NCBI GenBank assembly: GCA_033763775.1
Contig: JANRJW010000003.1
Span: 118,560 to 182,559 of the forward strand
Origin: JAJTHB01 sp033763775
Lineage (GTDB): Bacteria; Pseudomonadota; Alphaproteobacteria; Rickettsiales; SXRF01
Length of the DNA: 64,000 bases
Direction: 5' to 3'
The first letter of the stretch is position 1; each line of letters begins with the position of its first letter. The notes beneath the pieces were generated by a model. The model saw only the letters and a list, made by a program, of their open reading frames with translations. It searched no databases and was not told the DNA's origin. Made by a program: the position numbers and the translations under genes. Shown one piece after another: positions 50,376-59,228 of this stretch.

Positions 50376-50894
50376 GTGCTGAGCGTTGAAACCGAAGCCC
50401 TCCACCCCTCGACCGCCAGCTGCCTTGGCGCGCTCAGCTGGCTGCATGCCACCACCGATTGTCAGAATGTGCTCGATATGGGCTGCGGTAATGGCATTCT
50501 GTCTGCGGTGGCCGCCAGCTTGTGGCATGCCCGCGTCACCGCGGCAGATATTGCCGAGCAGGCGCTGAAAGACAGCCACGACCATCTCAGCCGCCACGGG
50601 CTGCTGGAAAAAGTCACCCTGCTGCGCAGCGACGGCTTTACCAACCCGGAAATCACCCGCCGCGCGCCCTATGATGTCATCATCTGTAACTTGCTGGCCG
50701 AGCTGCAGATCCGGCTGGCGCGCGATTGCCTGCGCCATCTGAGCCCCGGCGGCCATCTTATCCTCTCCGGCATCATGCAATGGAAATTACAAGAAATAAC
50801 AATGGCTTATAAGTCGCTCGGCTTTGCCATTCTGCATCACCGCAGCAGTAGCCCATGGGATACGCTGGTGCTTCGTCACACAACCGTCACATAA
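50376..50894 (+). CDS. class I SAM methyltransferase, PrmA-like core only
   Basis: A 172-residue protein that matches the catalytic half of ribosomal protein L11 methyltransferase PrmA. It has ETEALHPSTASCLGALSWL, the SAM motif VLDMGCGNGILSAVAA, and the substrate motif DVIICNLLAELQIRLA, where PrmA has NIL. PrmA is normally about 290 residues with an N-terminal L11-binding domain, which is missing here. The start is a GTG without a clear ribosome site. It may be a truncated prmA or a separate small methyltransferase. Confidence 0.75.
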   Translation: MLSVETEALHPSTASCLGALSWLHATTDCQNVLDMGCGNGILSAVAASLWHARVTAADIAEQALKDSHDHLSRHGLLEKVTLLRSDGFTNPEITRRAPYDVIICNLLAELQIRLARDCLRHLSPGGHLILSGIMQWKLQEITMAYKSLGFAILHHRSSSPWDTLVLRHTTVT

Positions 50895-50915
50895 TCAGCA
50901 CAAACCCTTGCCACC

Positions 50916-50962
50916 ATTCATAAAAGCTTCACTTGTCCGTGTGAGAATGGCTTTGTTATACT
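50916..50962 (+). promoter_or_regulatory. direct-repeat box and -10 for the 51016 gene
   Basis: ATTCAT (50916-50921), AAAAG, CTTCAC (50927-50932) has an 11-bp period. TATACT (50957-50962) follows 24 bp later. AAGCTTCACTTGTCC closely matches AAGCTTCATTTGTCT upstream of the 51995 gene. Confidence 0.65.
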
Positions 50963-51015
50963 CTGAAATGAAAAATATTGTCCATTATCTGAACAGCTAA
51001 AACGCTACTGAAACC

Positions 51016-51849
51016 ATGGCAAGATCAACACCAGACCAGCAATCGCTGGAAAGTAAAGAGTCCAGAATCCTGCCGCGACTATCGCGCCAGGATCAGGAGA
51101 GCTATCTCAACCTGCGTCAGGGCGTTGCTGAAGTTCGCCAGAAAAATCCGGATCTGGATACACGCGTCAATACCCGCCTGCTTTCTGAATATCTCGATGC
51201 AGCGCTCAGGCATCGTCAGGAGATGGATGCCTATCGCAACAAAGCCAAAAATAACGGTATCATCCCCGATCCCGGCGCGATCCAGCACCTCAGCACCAAA
51301 AGACACAACGAATTTCTCAGCCACTTCCACCGTAATGTGCTGCCCAGCTATGGCGAAGAAGGCAAACAAGCCTATGCCATGCTGATGGATGCTCGTCGCA
51401 GCGAAAGCATTCCCGAGGCTGTCGCTGGTCAGTTTTACAAATCAGAAAAAGGTGGTGCGCGCTGGGGCGGCATTATCGGCGGTCTGGCGGCTGGGCTCTT
51501 CGTCTTTACCCAGATGGGCGGCATGGCCGGCGGCCTACTGGGGTTTGGCGTCACAGCGATTGCAGCTATCGCCGGCGCATGGCTGACCAATCGCGGCGTT
51601 GATAAAATCAGTGAGTTCGTGCAAAGCCGCGAGCAGCAAAAACAAAACACGCCAGATACGCGCGAGCCAGCCAGAAACACCGATCATCTCGTCGAACGGC
51701 AACGTCAGCAGCAGAAACCAGTTGAAATGACACAACTGGTTAAACCGGAAGATCTGGCTCTGGCCGCTGCCGAAATCGACCCGCGAGATACATTAATCCC
51801 ACCACAAACCCCTGTATCTCCTGACAAAAAACTTCATCAACGAGTCTAA
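51016..51849 (+). CDS. unknown protein with a glycine-rich membrane hairpin, 277 aa
   Basis: No family is recognised. It has a charged helical N-terminal half (LPRLSRQDQESYLNLRQGVA, YLDAALRHRQEMDAYRNKA), then a Gly-rich hydrophobic hairpin (about 150-195) with glycine-zipper spacing (GGIIGGLAAGLFVF, GGMAGGLLGFGVTAIAAIAG). A Gln/Pro-rich polar tail follows. No signal peptide precedes the hairpin. The ATG lacks a strong ribosome site. It shares a promoter design and the central hairpin architecture with the next gene. The role is unknown; such hairpins occur in membrane-inserting toxins and effectors. Confidence 0.7.
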   Translation: MARSTPDQQSLESKESRILPRLSRQDQESYLNLRQGVAEVRQKNPDLDTRVNTRLLSEYLDAALRHRQEMDAYRNKAKNNGIIPDPGAIQHLSTKRHNEFLSHFHRNVLPSYGEEGKQAYAMLMDARRSESIPEAVAGQFYKSEKGGARWGGIIGGLAAGLFVFTQMGGMAGGLLGFGVTAIAAIAGAWLTNRGVDKISEFVQSREQQKQNTPDTREPARNTDHLVERQRQQQKPVEMTQLVKPEDLALAAAEIDPRDTLIPPQTPVSPDKKLHQRV

Positions 51850-51908
51850 ATATGTTTTTTGACAACATTGTCATAATTGGTGTTGCACAGGCGATACAGC
51901 CGCCTCGG

Positions 51909-51953
51909 TGTCATCAAAGCTTCATTTGTCTTGCTGAGTGGTTGTGGGATAAT
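51909..51953 (+). promoter_or_regulatory. direct-repeat box and -10 for the 51995 gene
   Basis: TGTCAT (51909-51914), CAAAG, CTTCAT (51920-51925) has an 11-bp period. GATAAT (51948-51953) follows 22 bp later. Confidence 0.65.
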
Positions 51954-51994
51954 AACATCTGAAGAAAGCTAAAATCGGCTGATAAGGTAAAAAT

Positions 51995-54010
51995 ATGGCA
52001 AATGATTTTTTGAAAACCGTTCAGGATTATGCCGCTACCGCTTGGGAAAATGCCAAGGGTCTGGCTGAGAAGCTGCCTGATGAAAGCATGAAACTGCTGG
52101 ATGGTTACAGGGACTATGCTGCCAAACTAACCGGTGATTCCGTCAGCAAAGACGCCCCTCTGATGAATTTCAGTCAGTGGGTAGATAGCCAGGCTAAATC
52201 CGGCGTAAAATTCACTCAGGACGCCGCAGAGAAAGCAATAAAATTCTACAACGATAACGCGCCTGATGAAATTAAAAATTTTGGCAACCGCGCCGGTGGC
52301 TTTCTGGATAACAACAAAGGCGCGCTGGGCGGCATGGCAGTGCTCGGCCTGCTGGGGATGATGCTGATGGGCGGCGGCATGGGCGCAATTCTCATGGCGC
52401 TGGTGGGTCTGCTTGCCGGCGCAGCGCTGATGGACAAAGGCAATAGCAGCATACTGGGCGGGATGTTTACCCCCGAAACCCCAGCCAACACCCCCGGCGG
52501 TACCACCCCGGCGCAAGATGCCCCGGCAGCAAGTAAACAAACAGAAATTATGATCGGCCTTGATGGCAAAATCGTTTCAAAAGCTGAGGAGGCTGAAGTA
52601 GTCATTAAGGGAAAATTTGCTGGCGAGGTTGGAAAAGAGCAGTTTATAGTTGAAAATGCGTCGCTGCGCGGAAAAGATGGTGCGCTCAAGGAGTTGGATC
52701 TAGGCAAAGAACCGCTTATCCTTGATGCAAAAAACATCACAGAAATTACATCTGAGAAAAACCGTAAAATCATCGGCATGCGCTTGGATAAGGCCATGTC
52801 AGGCGCAAATCCGGCAGCTGCCCCCGCTCCTCAACCAACATCACCCGAGGCAACGCCGCCGCAACCGGCGCCCACCGCGACAGCAGCACCGCAAACACCT
52901 GCTGCCACCACCCAGCCCAGTGGCAACGCGCCGCTTGAAGCTCGTGGTCCGGTTCGGGCTCCTTTAATGGCTGGTGCGGCTGCGGCAACCCCAAATGTTG
53001 ATCTGACAACTTTGTATACCGCGGATAACCGCCCCAAAATTCCTGAATTGCTGCGTATGCAGGAACCTGCTAACGCAGCAGTAACAACCAAGGCTGAAAA
53101 ATCTACCGAAGCAGGATCTGCAAGCTATAGTATCACAACAAAAGATGGCGATATCGCCCGCTCTGCAACCTTTGGTATTACCAAAAATGGCCGCTTTGTT
53201 GACCCCTCGAAAGCTGATGTACTCATTTCCGGCATCAATAATATGGATGGAACTTTTACTTTGACCAGCGCCGCCGCTCGCAACGAAAGAGGAGAATTCC
53301 CAAAAGTTTCTCCGGGCAGCGATCAGGTGATGCTGACCACAATTACCGGAAAATCAAAAGATCAGCTGACTCTCCCGTTACAAGAAAATAAGCTGAATGC
53401 TGATGAAACGAAGACCCAATTCGCACTGCTGGTCACGGCTTCAGATGAGATGAGTCGCCAGGGAGCAATCAACAATAAAGCAGTTGAAGAAAGAAACGCG
53501 AAACTCGACGCAATCACCAAAGAAGCACTCGAAAGACAAGTTGCCAACGTCAATAAAGACAAAGCTGCTACTTTGGTAAGGACAGAAGATCTGCCAAACG
53601 GAACAGTCTATACTTTTGTGCAAAGTGGCATGCTCAATAACGGAGAACGTTACAACTTTAAATTCCAAGGCCGCTTTGAAACAGTTGCTGCAGAAGGCGG
53701 TCTCGGATCTGCCACCCAGCGACTTGTTATTGATCGTGGTAACTTTGTTGATTCACCGGATGCGCCTATCGGTAGCCAGAGTTTGATTAATAAAGACAAA
53801 CCCTACGTCATGAACATGACAACGCTGGGTGAAGATGGAAAAACTCTGGTCGGCGATTCAAGAAACCTGTCTTATATGCGCGACGATACCAGCCCGACTA
53901 AACTGAGCATCAATTATCTTACCGGTTTAAAGGCAATGTCGAGCCAAGCGGCATTTGCACCTCCAAAACCGGCTACTACTCTTGCAGGAAGTGTAGGAGC
54001 TAGCCGCTAG
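51995..54010 (+). CDS. unknown 671-aa protein with a glycine-rich membrane hairpin
   Basis: No family is recognised. Residues 1-100 are helical and amphipathic. Residues about 108-150 form a Gly/Met-rich hydrophobic hairpin (GALGGMAVLGLLGMMLMGGG, MGAILMALVGLLAGAAL). A small beta-rich domain follows (about 178-265), then a Pro/Ala/Thr-rich linker (about 270-335) and a C-terminal region (about 370-660) of beta character with a coiled segment (KAVEERNAKLDAITKEALER). There is no signal peptide. AAGG lies before the ATG. It has its own box-type promoter. C-rich repeat DNA follows it. It may be a membrane-associated scaffold or a secreted effector. Confidence 0.75.
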   Translation: MANDFLKTVQDYAATAWENAKGLAEKLPDESMKLLDGYRDYAAKLTGDSVSKDAPLMNFSQWVDSQAKSGVKFTQDAAEKAIKFYNDNAPDEIKNFGNRAGGFLDNNKGALGGMAVLGLLGMMLMGGGMGAILMALVGLLAGAALMDKGNSSILGGMFTPETPANTPGGTTPAQDAPAASKQTEIMIGLDGKIVSKAEEAEVVIKGKFAGEVGKEQFIVENASLRGKDGALKELDLGKEPLILDAKNITEITSEKNRKIIGMRLDKAMSGANPAAAPAPQPTSPEATPPQPAPTATAAPQTPAATTQPSGNAPLEARGPVRAPLMAGAAAATPNVDLTTLYTADNRPKIPELLRMQEPANAAVTTKAEKSTEAGSASYSITTKDGDIARSATFGITKNGRFVDPSKADVLISGINNMDGTFTLTSAAARNERGEFPKVSPGSDQVMLTTITGKSKDQLTLPLQENKLNADETKTQFALLVTASDEMSRQGAINNKAVEERNAKLDAITKEALERQVANVNKDKAATLVRTEDLPNGTVYTFVQSGMLNNGERYNFKFQGRFETVAAEGGLGSATQRLVIDRGNFVDSPDAPIGSQSLINKDKPYVMNMTTLGEDGKTLVGDSRNLSYMRDDTSPTKLSINYLTGLKAMSSQAAFAPPKPATTLAGSVGASR

Positions 54011-54049
54011 TCTTAGCTACTGCACACCAGCATCTCCACCACCATTATT

Positions 54050-54197
54050 TTACCTCCCCCGCTTGCGGGGGAGGGTTGCGAGTCTTGGCGCTTTAGCGCC
54101 TTAGACGAAGCTGGGTGGGGGTGATTACTTCTCGAATAGATAATTTTCTGATTAATATCACCCCCCTCGAACTCCCCCCGCAAGCGGGGGGAGAATA
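54050..54197. repeat. compound family E repeat between convergent genes
   Basis: Two C-rich hairpins (CCTCCCCCGCTTGCGGGGGA at 54054 and CCCCCCGCAAGCGGGGGG near 54176) flank TTGGCGCTTTAGCGCC and an AT-rich core. The two ends are inverted copies, so the whole 148 bp can fold back. It may also act as a bidirectional terminator for the 51995 gene and acs. Confidence 0.7.
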
Positions 54198-54198
54198 A

Positions 54199-56214
54199 TC
54201 AATTTTCTCCGCTCCCCCGCACCAACATCGCCACAACTTCGGGGTTGGTGAGGGTGGAGGTGTCGCCGAGATTGCTGGTGTCGCCCTCGGCAATTTTCCG
54301 CAAAATACGCCGCATGATTTTTCCCGAGCGCGTCTTGGGGAGCGCTGGTGTAAATTGAATATGTTCGGGCGTCGCAATTGCGCCGATAGTTTTCCTCACC
54401 CACTGCTTGAGTTCCTGCGCCATCGCCTCCGATGGCTCCACACCTGAGGCCAGCGTCACATAGCAATAAATCCCCTGCCCCTTAATCTCGTGCGGGATGC
54501 CGACCACAGCAGCTTCCGTTACATGTGCATGACCAACGAGGGCGCTTTCCACATCCGCCGTGCCAATGCGGTGGCCAGAAATTTTCAGCACATCATCGGC
54601 GCGGCCGGTAATCCAGTAATAGCCGTCTGCATCGCGGCGCGCGCCGTCGCCAGTGAAATAATAGCCGGGATAGGTGGCAAAATATGTCTCCTCAAACCGC
54701 GCATGGTCGCCATACACCGTGTTCATCTGCCCCGGCCAGCTCGCTTTAATGCACAGCATGCCCTCGCACTCGCCCGCCATTTCCTTGCCATTCGCATCCA
54801 TAATCACTGGCTGCACGCCAAAAAACGGCCAGGTTGCCGAGCCGGGCTTCAGCGGCGTAGCGCCCGGCAGCGGCGTGATCATATGGCCGCCGGTTTCTGT
54901 CTGCCACCATGTATCCATAATCGGGCAGCGCGAATCCCCCACCACACGATGATACCACAGCCACGCCTCAGGATTAATCGGCTCGCCGACACTACCAAGC
55001 AGCCTGAGTGATGCCCGCGAGGTGCGCGTCACGAACGCATCACCTTCGCGCATCAGCGCGCGAATGGCCGTCGGCGCGGTGTAGAAAATATTCACCTTAT
55101 GCTTATCGATCACCTGCCAGAAACGCGAGCTATCTGGATAGCTCGGCACACCTTCAAACATCAGCGTCGTAGCACCATTCAGCAGCGGGCCATACACGAT
55201 GTAGGTGTGGCCGGTAATCCAGCCGACATCTGCGGTGCACCAGTAGATGTCACCATTCGTTTTGTCATCTTGAGCGGAGCGAAGCGAAGTCGAAAGATCT
55301 TTCTTCCAAAAAGATCCCTCGACTACGCTCGGGATGACAGGAGCGTGATAATCAAACACAATTTTATGCGTCATGCCTGCCCACACCATATAGCCGCCAG
55401 AGCTGTGCAGCACACCCTTGGGCTTGCCGGTCGAGCCGGAGGTGTAGAGAATGAAGAGCGGGTCGGTCGCCTCCACGATGGTCGCGTTGCACTCGCTCGT
55501 TACTGTGGCTGCCAGTTCGTGATACCAGCGGTCACGGGCATTTTTTGTAATAGCTGCGCCGGTATTTTTTACCACCACGACATGCTCAACGAACGCAAGG
55601 TCAGCAACAGCCAAATCTGTTGCAGCTTTGAGCGGCACAGTTTTACCGCCGCGCCTTCCTTCATCGGCGGTGATCACCACTTTGCTACCGCAATCCTGAA
55701 TGCGCCCTTTCAGCGCATCCGCCGAGAAGCCACCAAACACCACCGAATGCACCGCCCCAATGCGCGCGCAGGCAAGCATCGCCACTGCCGCTTCGGGAAT
55801 CATTGGCAGGTAAATCGTTACCCTGTCACCCTTTTCTACACCAAGCGATGTCAGTACATTCGCCATGCGGCACACATCGTCAAATAGTTGCTGGTAGGTG
55901 ATGTGTTTCGACTGATCGGGATCATCGCCTTCCCAGATGATCGCGGTCTGATTCGCGCGCTCTGGCAAATGACGGTCGAGGCAGTTTTCCGTGATATTGA
56001 GGCGTGCGCCGGAAAACCAGTTCACCCGCACCGGGCGCTCAAACTGGCAGTCGCTCACTTTGTCCCATGTTCTTCGCCATGCAAAGGCTGAGGCCTGTTC
56101 TTCCCAGAACTTCTCCGGAGTTTTCAGCGCCTCGCGCGACATCTCCTTAAAATCATCCAGCGTGATATGCGCACGCTGTTTCCAAGCCTCGCTCACCGGA
56201 AAGATATCGCTCAT
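54199..56214 (-). CDS. acs: acetyl-CoA synthetase with a 29-residue repeat insertion
   Basis: Acs activates acetate to acetyl-CoA through acetyl-AMP. The 671-residue protein has the AMP-binding P-loop LFILYTSGSTGKPKGVLHSS, WWQTETGGHMITPLPG and the catalytic, acetylatable Lys in PKTRSGKIMRRILR. Between VFDYH and GDIYWCTADVGW, segments that are almost adjacent in other Acs proteins, 29 residues (VIPSVVEGSFWKKDLSTSL, RSAQDD) are encoded by a family B palindrome (55258-55344). The frame is kept. The insert lies near the active-site region, so activity is likely but unproven. Confidence 0.96.
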   Translation of the reverse strand: MSDIFPVSEAWKQRAHITLDDFKEMSREALKTPEKFWEEQASAFAWRRTWDKVSDCQFERPVRVNWFSGARLNITENCLDRHLPERANQTAIIWEGDDPDQSKHITYQQLFDDVCRMANVLTSLGVEKGDRVTIYLPMIPEAAVAMLACARIGAVHSVVFGGFSADALKGRIQDCGSKVVITADEGRRGGKTVPLKAATDLAVADLAFVEHVVVVKNTGAAITKNARDRWYHELAATVTSECNATIVEATDPLFILYTSGSTGKPKGVLHSSGGYMVWAGMTHKIVFDYHAPVIPSVVEGSFWKKDLSTSLRSAQDDKTNGDIYWCTADVGWITGHTYIVYGPLLNGATTLMFEGVPSYPDSSRFWQVIDKHKVNIFYTAPTAIRALMREGDAFVTRTSRASLRLLGSVGEPINPEAWLWYHRVVGDSRCPIMDTWWQTETGGHMITPLPGATPLKPGSATWPFFGVQPVIMDANGKEMAGECEGMLCIKASWPGQMNTVYGDHARFEETYFATYPGYYFTGDGARRDADGYYWITGRADDVLKISGHRIGTADVESALVGHAHVTEAAVVGIPHEIKGQGIYCYVTLASGVEPSEAMAQELKQWVRKTIGAIATPEHIQFTPALPKTRSGKIMRRILRKIAEGDTSNLGDTSTLTNPEVVAMLVRGSGEN
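55258..55344. repeat. family B palindrome inserted in frame in acs
   Basis: It is 87 bp (29 codons). The arms are GTCATCTTGAGCGGAGCGAA and CTCGACTACGCTCGGGATGA, with an inner AGATCTTTC...AAAAAGATCC hairpin. It is related to the repeats at 35545-35600 and 40039-40103. Confidence 0.85.
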
Positions 56215-56215
56215 A

Positions 56216-56506
56216 TCACTCTCCTTCGCCGAATTTATTCTCCACTAATTCTTTAAGTGCGGCAACAACCACCCCCGCCTGCTCGCCCTCGGCGCTTACC
56301 TTCAGCTTCGTGCCCTTATCGGCGCCAAACATCATCAGGCCAAGGATGGAGCTGCCCGTCACCGCCTCGCCTTCCGGCTCGCCGCTTCCCGAGAGCTTGC
56401 TCACTCTCACCTGCGCGCTGTGCGCTGCCACGACTTTCACAAACTTGGCCGCTGCCCGCGCATGCAGGCCTTTTTTATTGCAAATTTCTAAAATGGCTTC
56501 CGCCAT
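56216..56506 (-). CDS. ptsH: HPr-like phosphocarrier of the PTS-Ntr system
   Basis: A 96-residue carrier that receives phosphate on His from EI-Ntr and passes it to EIIA proteins. Phospho-His is in KGLHARAAAKFV, and the regulatory Ser, target of HPr kinase, is in VTGSSILGLMMFGA. It is part of the ptsH-EIIA-rapZ-hprK set; it starts 1 nt from the EIIA stop. Confidence 0.95.
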   Translation of the reverse strand: MAEAILEICNKKGLHARAAAKFVKVVAAHSAQVRVSKLSGSGEPEGEAVTGSSILGLMMFGADKGTKLKVSAEGEQAGVVVAALKELVENKFGEGE

Positions 56507-56910
56507 CAGGGCTTACCAGCCAGTAAGTTACCGGCAACGTTGATATATTTGCGCGCCGCTTCCTGCGCCTGGTTCACCGCTTCCTGCATGGGCACTTTGC
56601 CGCGTACACTGGTGAGCTTGATCATCATTGGAATATTCACCCCGGCGATCACTTCAATATCTTCCGTCTTCATCACGGAAATCGCAAGGTTGGATGGCGT
56701 GCCGCCAAACATGTCGGTGAGCACCACGACACCTTCGCCGCTGGCCACTTCCTTGATCGCAGCGATGATGCGCTCGCGCGCCGCCTCCGCATCATCTTCC
56801 GGGCCGATGCCTACCGCTTTCAGCTGCGCCTGCTTGCCAACCACATGTTCTGTTACTTCCACAAATGCATCGGCGAGCCTGCCGTGGCATACAATGACAA
56901 TTCCAAACAT
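56506..56910 (-). CDS. PTS EIIA component, mannose/fructose type
   Basis: A 134-residue EIIA-Man domain with phospho-His in IVIVCHGRLADAF and the LTDMFGGTPSNLAISV segment. No sugar permease accompanies it. In alphaproteobacteria this stand-alone EIIA belongs to the regulatory PTS-Ntr with HprK and HPr, and does not transport sugar. Confidence 0.93.
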   Translation of the reverse strand: MFGIVIVCHGRLADAFVEVTEHVVGKQAQLKAVGIGPEDDAEAARERIIAAIKEVASGEGVVVLTDMFGGTPSNLAISVMKTEDIEVIAGVNIPMMIKLTSVRGKVPMQEAVNQAQEAARKYINVAGNLLAGKP

Positions 56911-56913
56911 CGC

Positions 56914-57753
56914 TTACTCCAAATCCCTGTGTCTGATGGTGACGTTATACCCCTGCCCGCCCAGAAAGCCACCAAGCTTTTGTGCCACAAAGACTGAGCG
57001 GTGCTGGCCACCGGTGCAGCCGATAGCTACCGTGAGATAGCTTTTGCCTTCGTTCTGATAGCGCGGCAGCAGCGGCGCCACAAAGCCTTTCAGGCGATCA
57101 TAAAATGCGGCAAAGTCATTGTCTGATTCAATCATGTTGCCCACCGCTTCATCCAGCCCGCTTTTGGGGCGCAGCGCTTCGTCATAATAAGGGTTTTTGA
57201 GGAAGCGGACATCGAACACCATATCCGCCTCGCGCGGCACACCGCGCTTAAATGAAAACGACGTCACCACCACCGATAGCTGGCGTGCGCCGCCAGCAAA
57301 ATGGCCACTCACCAGGCTGCGAAGCTCGGCGGTGGGCAGCTCGCTGGTATCCAGCACCAGATCGGCATACTGGCGCAGGCGAGCGATCATTTCACGCTCG
57401 TGCTGAATGCCATCCATCACCGTGCGATCAAGCGCCAGCGGGTGGCGGCGGCGCGTTTCGGTGAAACGGCGGCGCAGCACTTCATCATCGCAATCAAGAA
57501 ACAGAATCGAAAAATCAAGCTGGCGGTTCTGTCGCAGCATGCCGGCAATTTTCAGAAAATGATCCACCGAAAAATCACGGCTCCTGATATCAGTACCGAT
57601 CGCCAGATGGCGCATGCCAATATCAGAGGATGCCAGCGCCGGAAGCAGGGACAGCGGAATGTTGTCAATCGCCTCAAAGCCAGAATCTTCTAGCGTTTTA
57701 AGCGCCACGCTCTTGCCCGCACCCGACATGCCTGTCACCAGCACCAGTTTCAT
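56914..57753 (-). CDS. rapZ: RNase adapter protein RapZ
   Basis: RapZ is a P-loop protein that in E. coli senses glucosamine-6-phosphate and guides RNase E to GlmZ. The 279-residue protein has Walker A VTGMSGAGKSVALKTLED, IGTDIRSRDF, FSFKRGVPREADMVFDVRFL with NPYY, and the C-terminal IGCTGGQHRSVFVAQKL. It sits between hprK and the PTS genes, 3 and 6 nt from its neighbours. Confidence 0.96.
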   Translation of the reverse strand: MKLVLVTGMSGAGKSVALKTLEDSGFEAIDNIPLSLLPALASSDIGMRHLAIGTDIRSRDFSVDHFLKIAGMLRQNRQLDFSILFLDCDDEVLRRRFTETRRRHPLALDRTVMDGIQHEREMIARLRQYADLVLDTSELPTAELRSLVSGHFAGGARQLSVVVTSFSFKRGVPREADMVFDVRFLKNPYYDEALRPKSGLDEAVGNMIESDNDFAAFYDRLKGFVAPLLPRYQNEGKSYLTVAIGCTGGQHRSVFVAQKLGGFLGGQGYNVTIRHRDLE

Positions 57754-57759
57754 AGCGCA

Positions 57760-58170
57760 CTACTTTCCAAGCAGCAGCAAACGAATTTTCGAGCATGTTG
57801 ATTCATCAAACGCATGAAGCAAATGTAGCGGCAGGCGAATGCCAAGGCAATCAAAGAACGCGGGCTCCGGCATACGCTCCACCTGCTCACGAGGCACCAG
57901 CCGCACCACCAGCATCACCGCAGCATCGCGATCATAGGGCAGGCTGAGAATACCAATGCCCCGCGCCTCAATCTTGCCGGCGATGGTCTCTGGCGGCGAC
58001 GCATAGAGCTGGCCGCCATCAGCACGAAGCACCACCTGATCATCCGCAACCAGCCTTGCACCGCCATCAATCAGCCGAAGGGCTAGATCAGATTTACCCG
58101 AGCCTGATTCGCCCAAAATCAACACCGCTTTGTTATGAATAGCAACGGCGCTGGCATGCATTCGAATCAC
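57760..58170 (-). CDS. hprK: HPr kinase/phosphorylase, short alphaproteobacterial form
   Basis: This phosphorylates and dephosphorylates HPr on Ser. The 136-residue protein is only the catalytic domain; the N-terminal domain of Gram-positive HprK is absent, as is normal in this class. It has the P-loop ILGESGSGKSDLALRL, GGARLVADDQVVLR and IEARGIGILSLPY. It overlaps folB by 4 nt. The ChvGI two-component genes that often precede hprK are not present; folate genes take their place. Confidence 0.94.
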   Translation of the reverse strand: MIRMHASAVAIHNKAVLILGESGSGKSDLALRLIDGGARLVADDQVVLRADGGQLYASPPETIAGKIEARGIGILSLPYDRDAAVMLVVRLVPREQVERMPEPAFFDCLGIRLPLHLLHAFDESTCSKIRLLLLGK

Positions 58171-58514
58171 CTGGTCAACCTGTGAACCACCGAAACACTT
58201 TCGGCCTGCTTCAAAGCGCCGGGCTTATCAATTTCCACCACCACCGATTGCACACCGGCAAACCCCATCACCAGCCTTGCGATATGATCCGCCAGCGCCT
58301 CCAGCAACATGAATTGCTGCTCGGCAAGCGCCTTCAGCACATGGTCTTCAATGAGCGCGTAATCAACGGTATCCGACAAGCTATCGGATTGGGCGCTCGC
58401 TCGGTGATCGAATTCAAGTTCGATATTGATAACCACCGGCCGCGACTTCATGCGCTCATGCGCATACACGCCAATAATCGTTTCGCCCTTTAGATTCTTG
58501 ATGCGGATTTTCAT
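58167..58514 (-). CDS. folB: dihydroneopterin aldolase
   Basis: FolB cleaves dihydroneopterin in folate synthesis. The 115-residue protein has IKNLKGETIIGVYAHER, VDYALIEDHV with the active-site Tyr and Glu, FMLLEALADHIA and the terminal KPGALKQAESVSV. ATG at 58514 matches the usual length. It overlaps the upstream SDR gene by 4 nt. Confidence 0.93.
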   Translation of the reverse strand: MKIRIKNLKGETIIGVYAHERMKSRPVVINIELEFDHRASAQSDSLSDTVDYALIEDHVLKALAEQQFMLLEALADHIARLVMGFAGVQSVVVEIDKPGALKQAESVSVVHRLTR

Positions 58515-59224
58515 AATAAATGCTCCCCGCCATCGATGAACAAACACTGGCCGGTCATGGCATCGGTGGTAACGAGCAGCTCCACCGCCTGCACAATATC
58601 GGTCACCGTGGCGATCCGCTTCATGGGCAGGCGGGATTCCAGTTTCACACGGTAATCCTCGCCCCAGCCATCCGCTGGCAAAATATACCCGGGCGCAACC
58701 CCATTGACGCGAATATTTGGCGCAAGTTCCGCCGCCGCCATCTTGGTGAATTCATAGAGCGTTTTTTTGGAAAGCAGGTAATAAAAATAGGAGTGCTTGT
58801 GCTGCGTCACGCAGGTATCAAGCATGTTCACCACATGGCCTTTGCCAATAATCTGTGCGAAAGCCTGCGTCAGGAAAATAGGCGCCTGCACATTCGTGCG
58901 GAATTCTTTTTCAAACAGCGCCGCGTCACCATCCAGAAAACTTCCCGTGTCGAACACCGAGGCATTATTCACCAGCGCGCACAGATGGGGAAAAGCACCA
59001 TGCGCTGCACGAATCAGCGGCTCGTGGCCGCTGCTGTCCTCAAGGTCGGCCTGCAGCAGCGCGCAGCGCACACCAAGCTCGTGAGTGCGCCGCGCCACAT
59101 AGGTGGCTTCGGACTGCGACTGGTTGTAATGCAGCGCGATATCAAAGCCTTTCGCCGCAAGGTGCAGGGCAATCTCTTTGCCAAGCCTTCTTGCCCCCCC
59201 GGTGATAAGCACAGCATGTGGCAT
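58511..59224 (-). CDS. SDR oxidoreductase, pteridine reductase/FolM-like
   Basis: A 237-residue short-chain dehydrogenase: NADP site ITGGARRLGKEIALHLA, LVNNASVFD and catalytic YYLLSKKTL (YxxxK). The usual catalytic Ser position reads MLDTCVTQ. The RVNGVAPGYIL and C-terminal GQCLFIDGGEHL segments follow. Coupling to folB suggests a pterin or dihydrofolate substrate, as for FolM/PTR1. ATG at 59224 has GGAG upstream, inside the end of ptsN. Confidence 0.85.
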   Translation of the reverse strand: MPHAVLITGGARRLGKEIALHLAAKGFDIALHYNQSQSEATYVARRTHELGVRCALLQADLEDSSGHEPLIRAAHGAFPHLCALVNNASVFDTGSFLDGDAALFEKEFRTNVQAPIFLTQAFAQIIGKGHVVNMLDTCVTQHKHSYFYYLLSKKTLYEFTKMAAAELAPNIRVNGVAPGYILPADGWGEDYRVKLESRLPMKRIATVTDIVQAVELLVTTDAMTGQCLFIDGGEHLL

Positions 59225-59228
59225 GGTT

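Noticed and set aside
54050..54197. CRISPR-like array
   Set aside because: Repeats here are palindromic elements without regular spacers. No cas gene or evenly spaced direct repeat is seen anywhere in the window.
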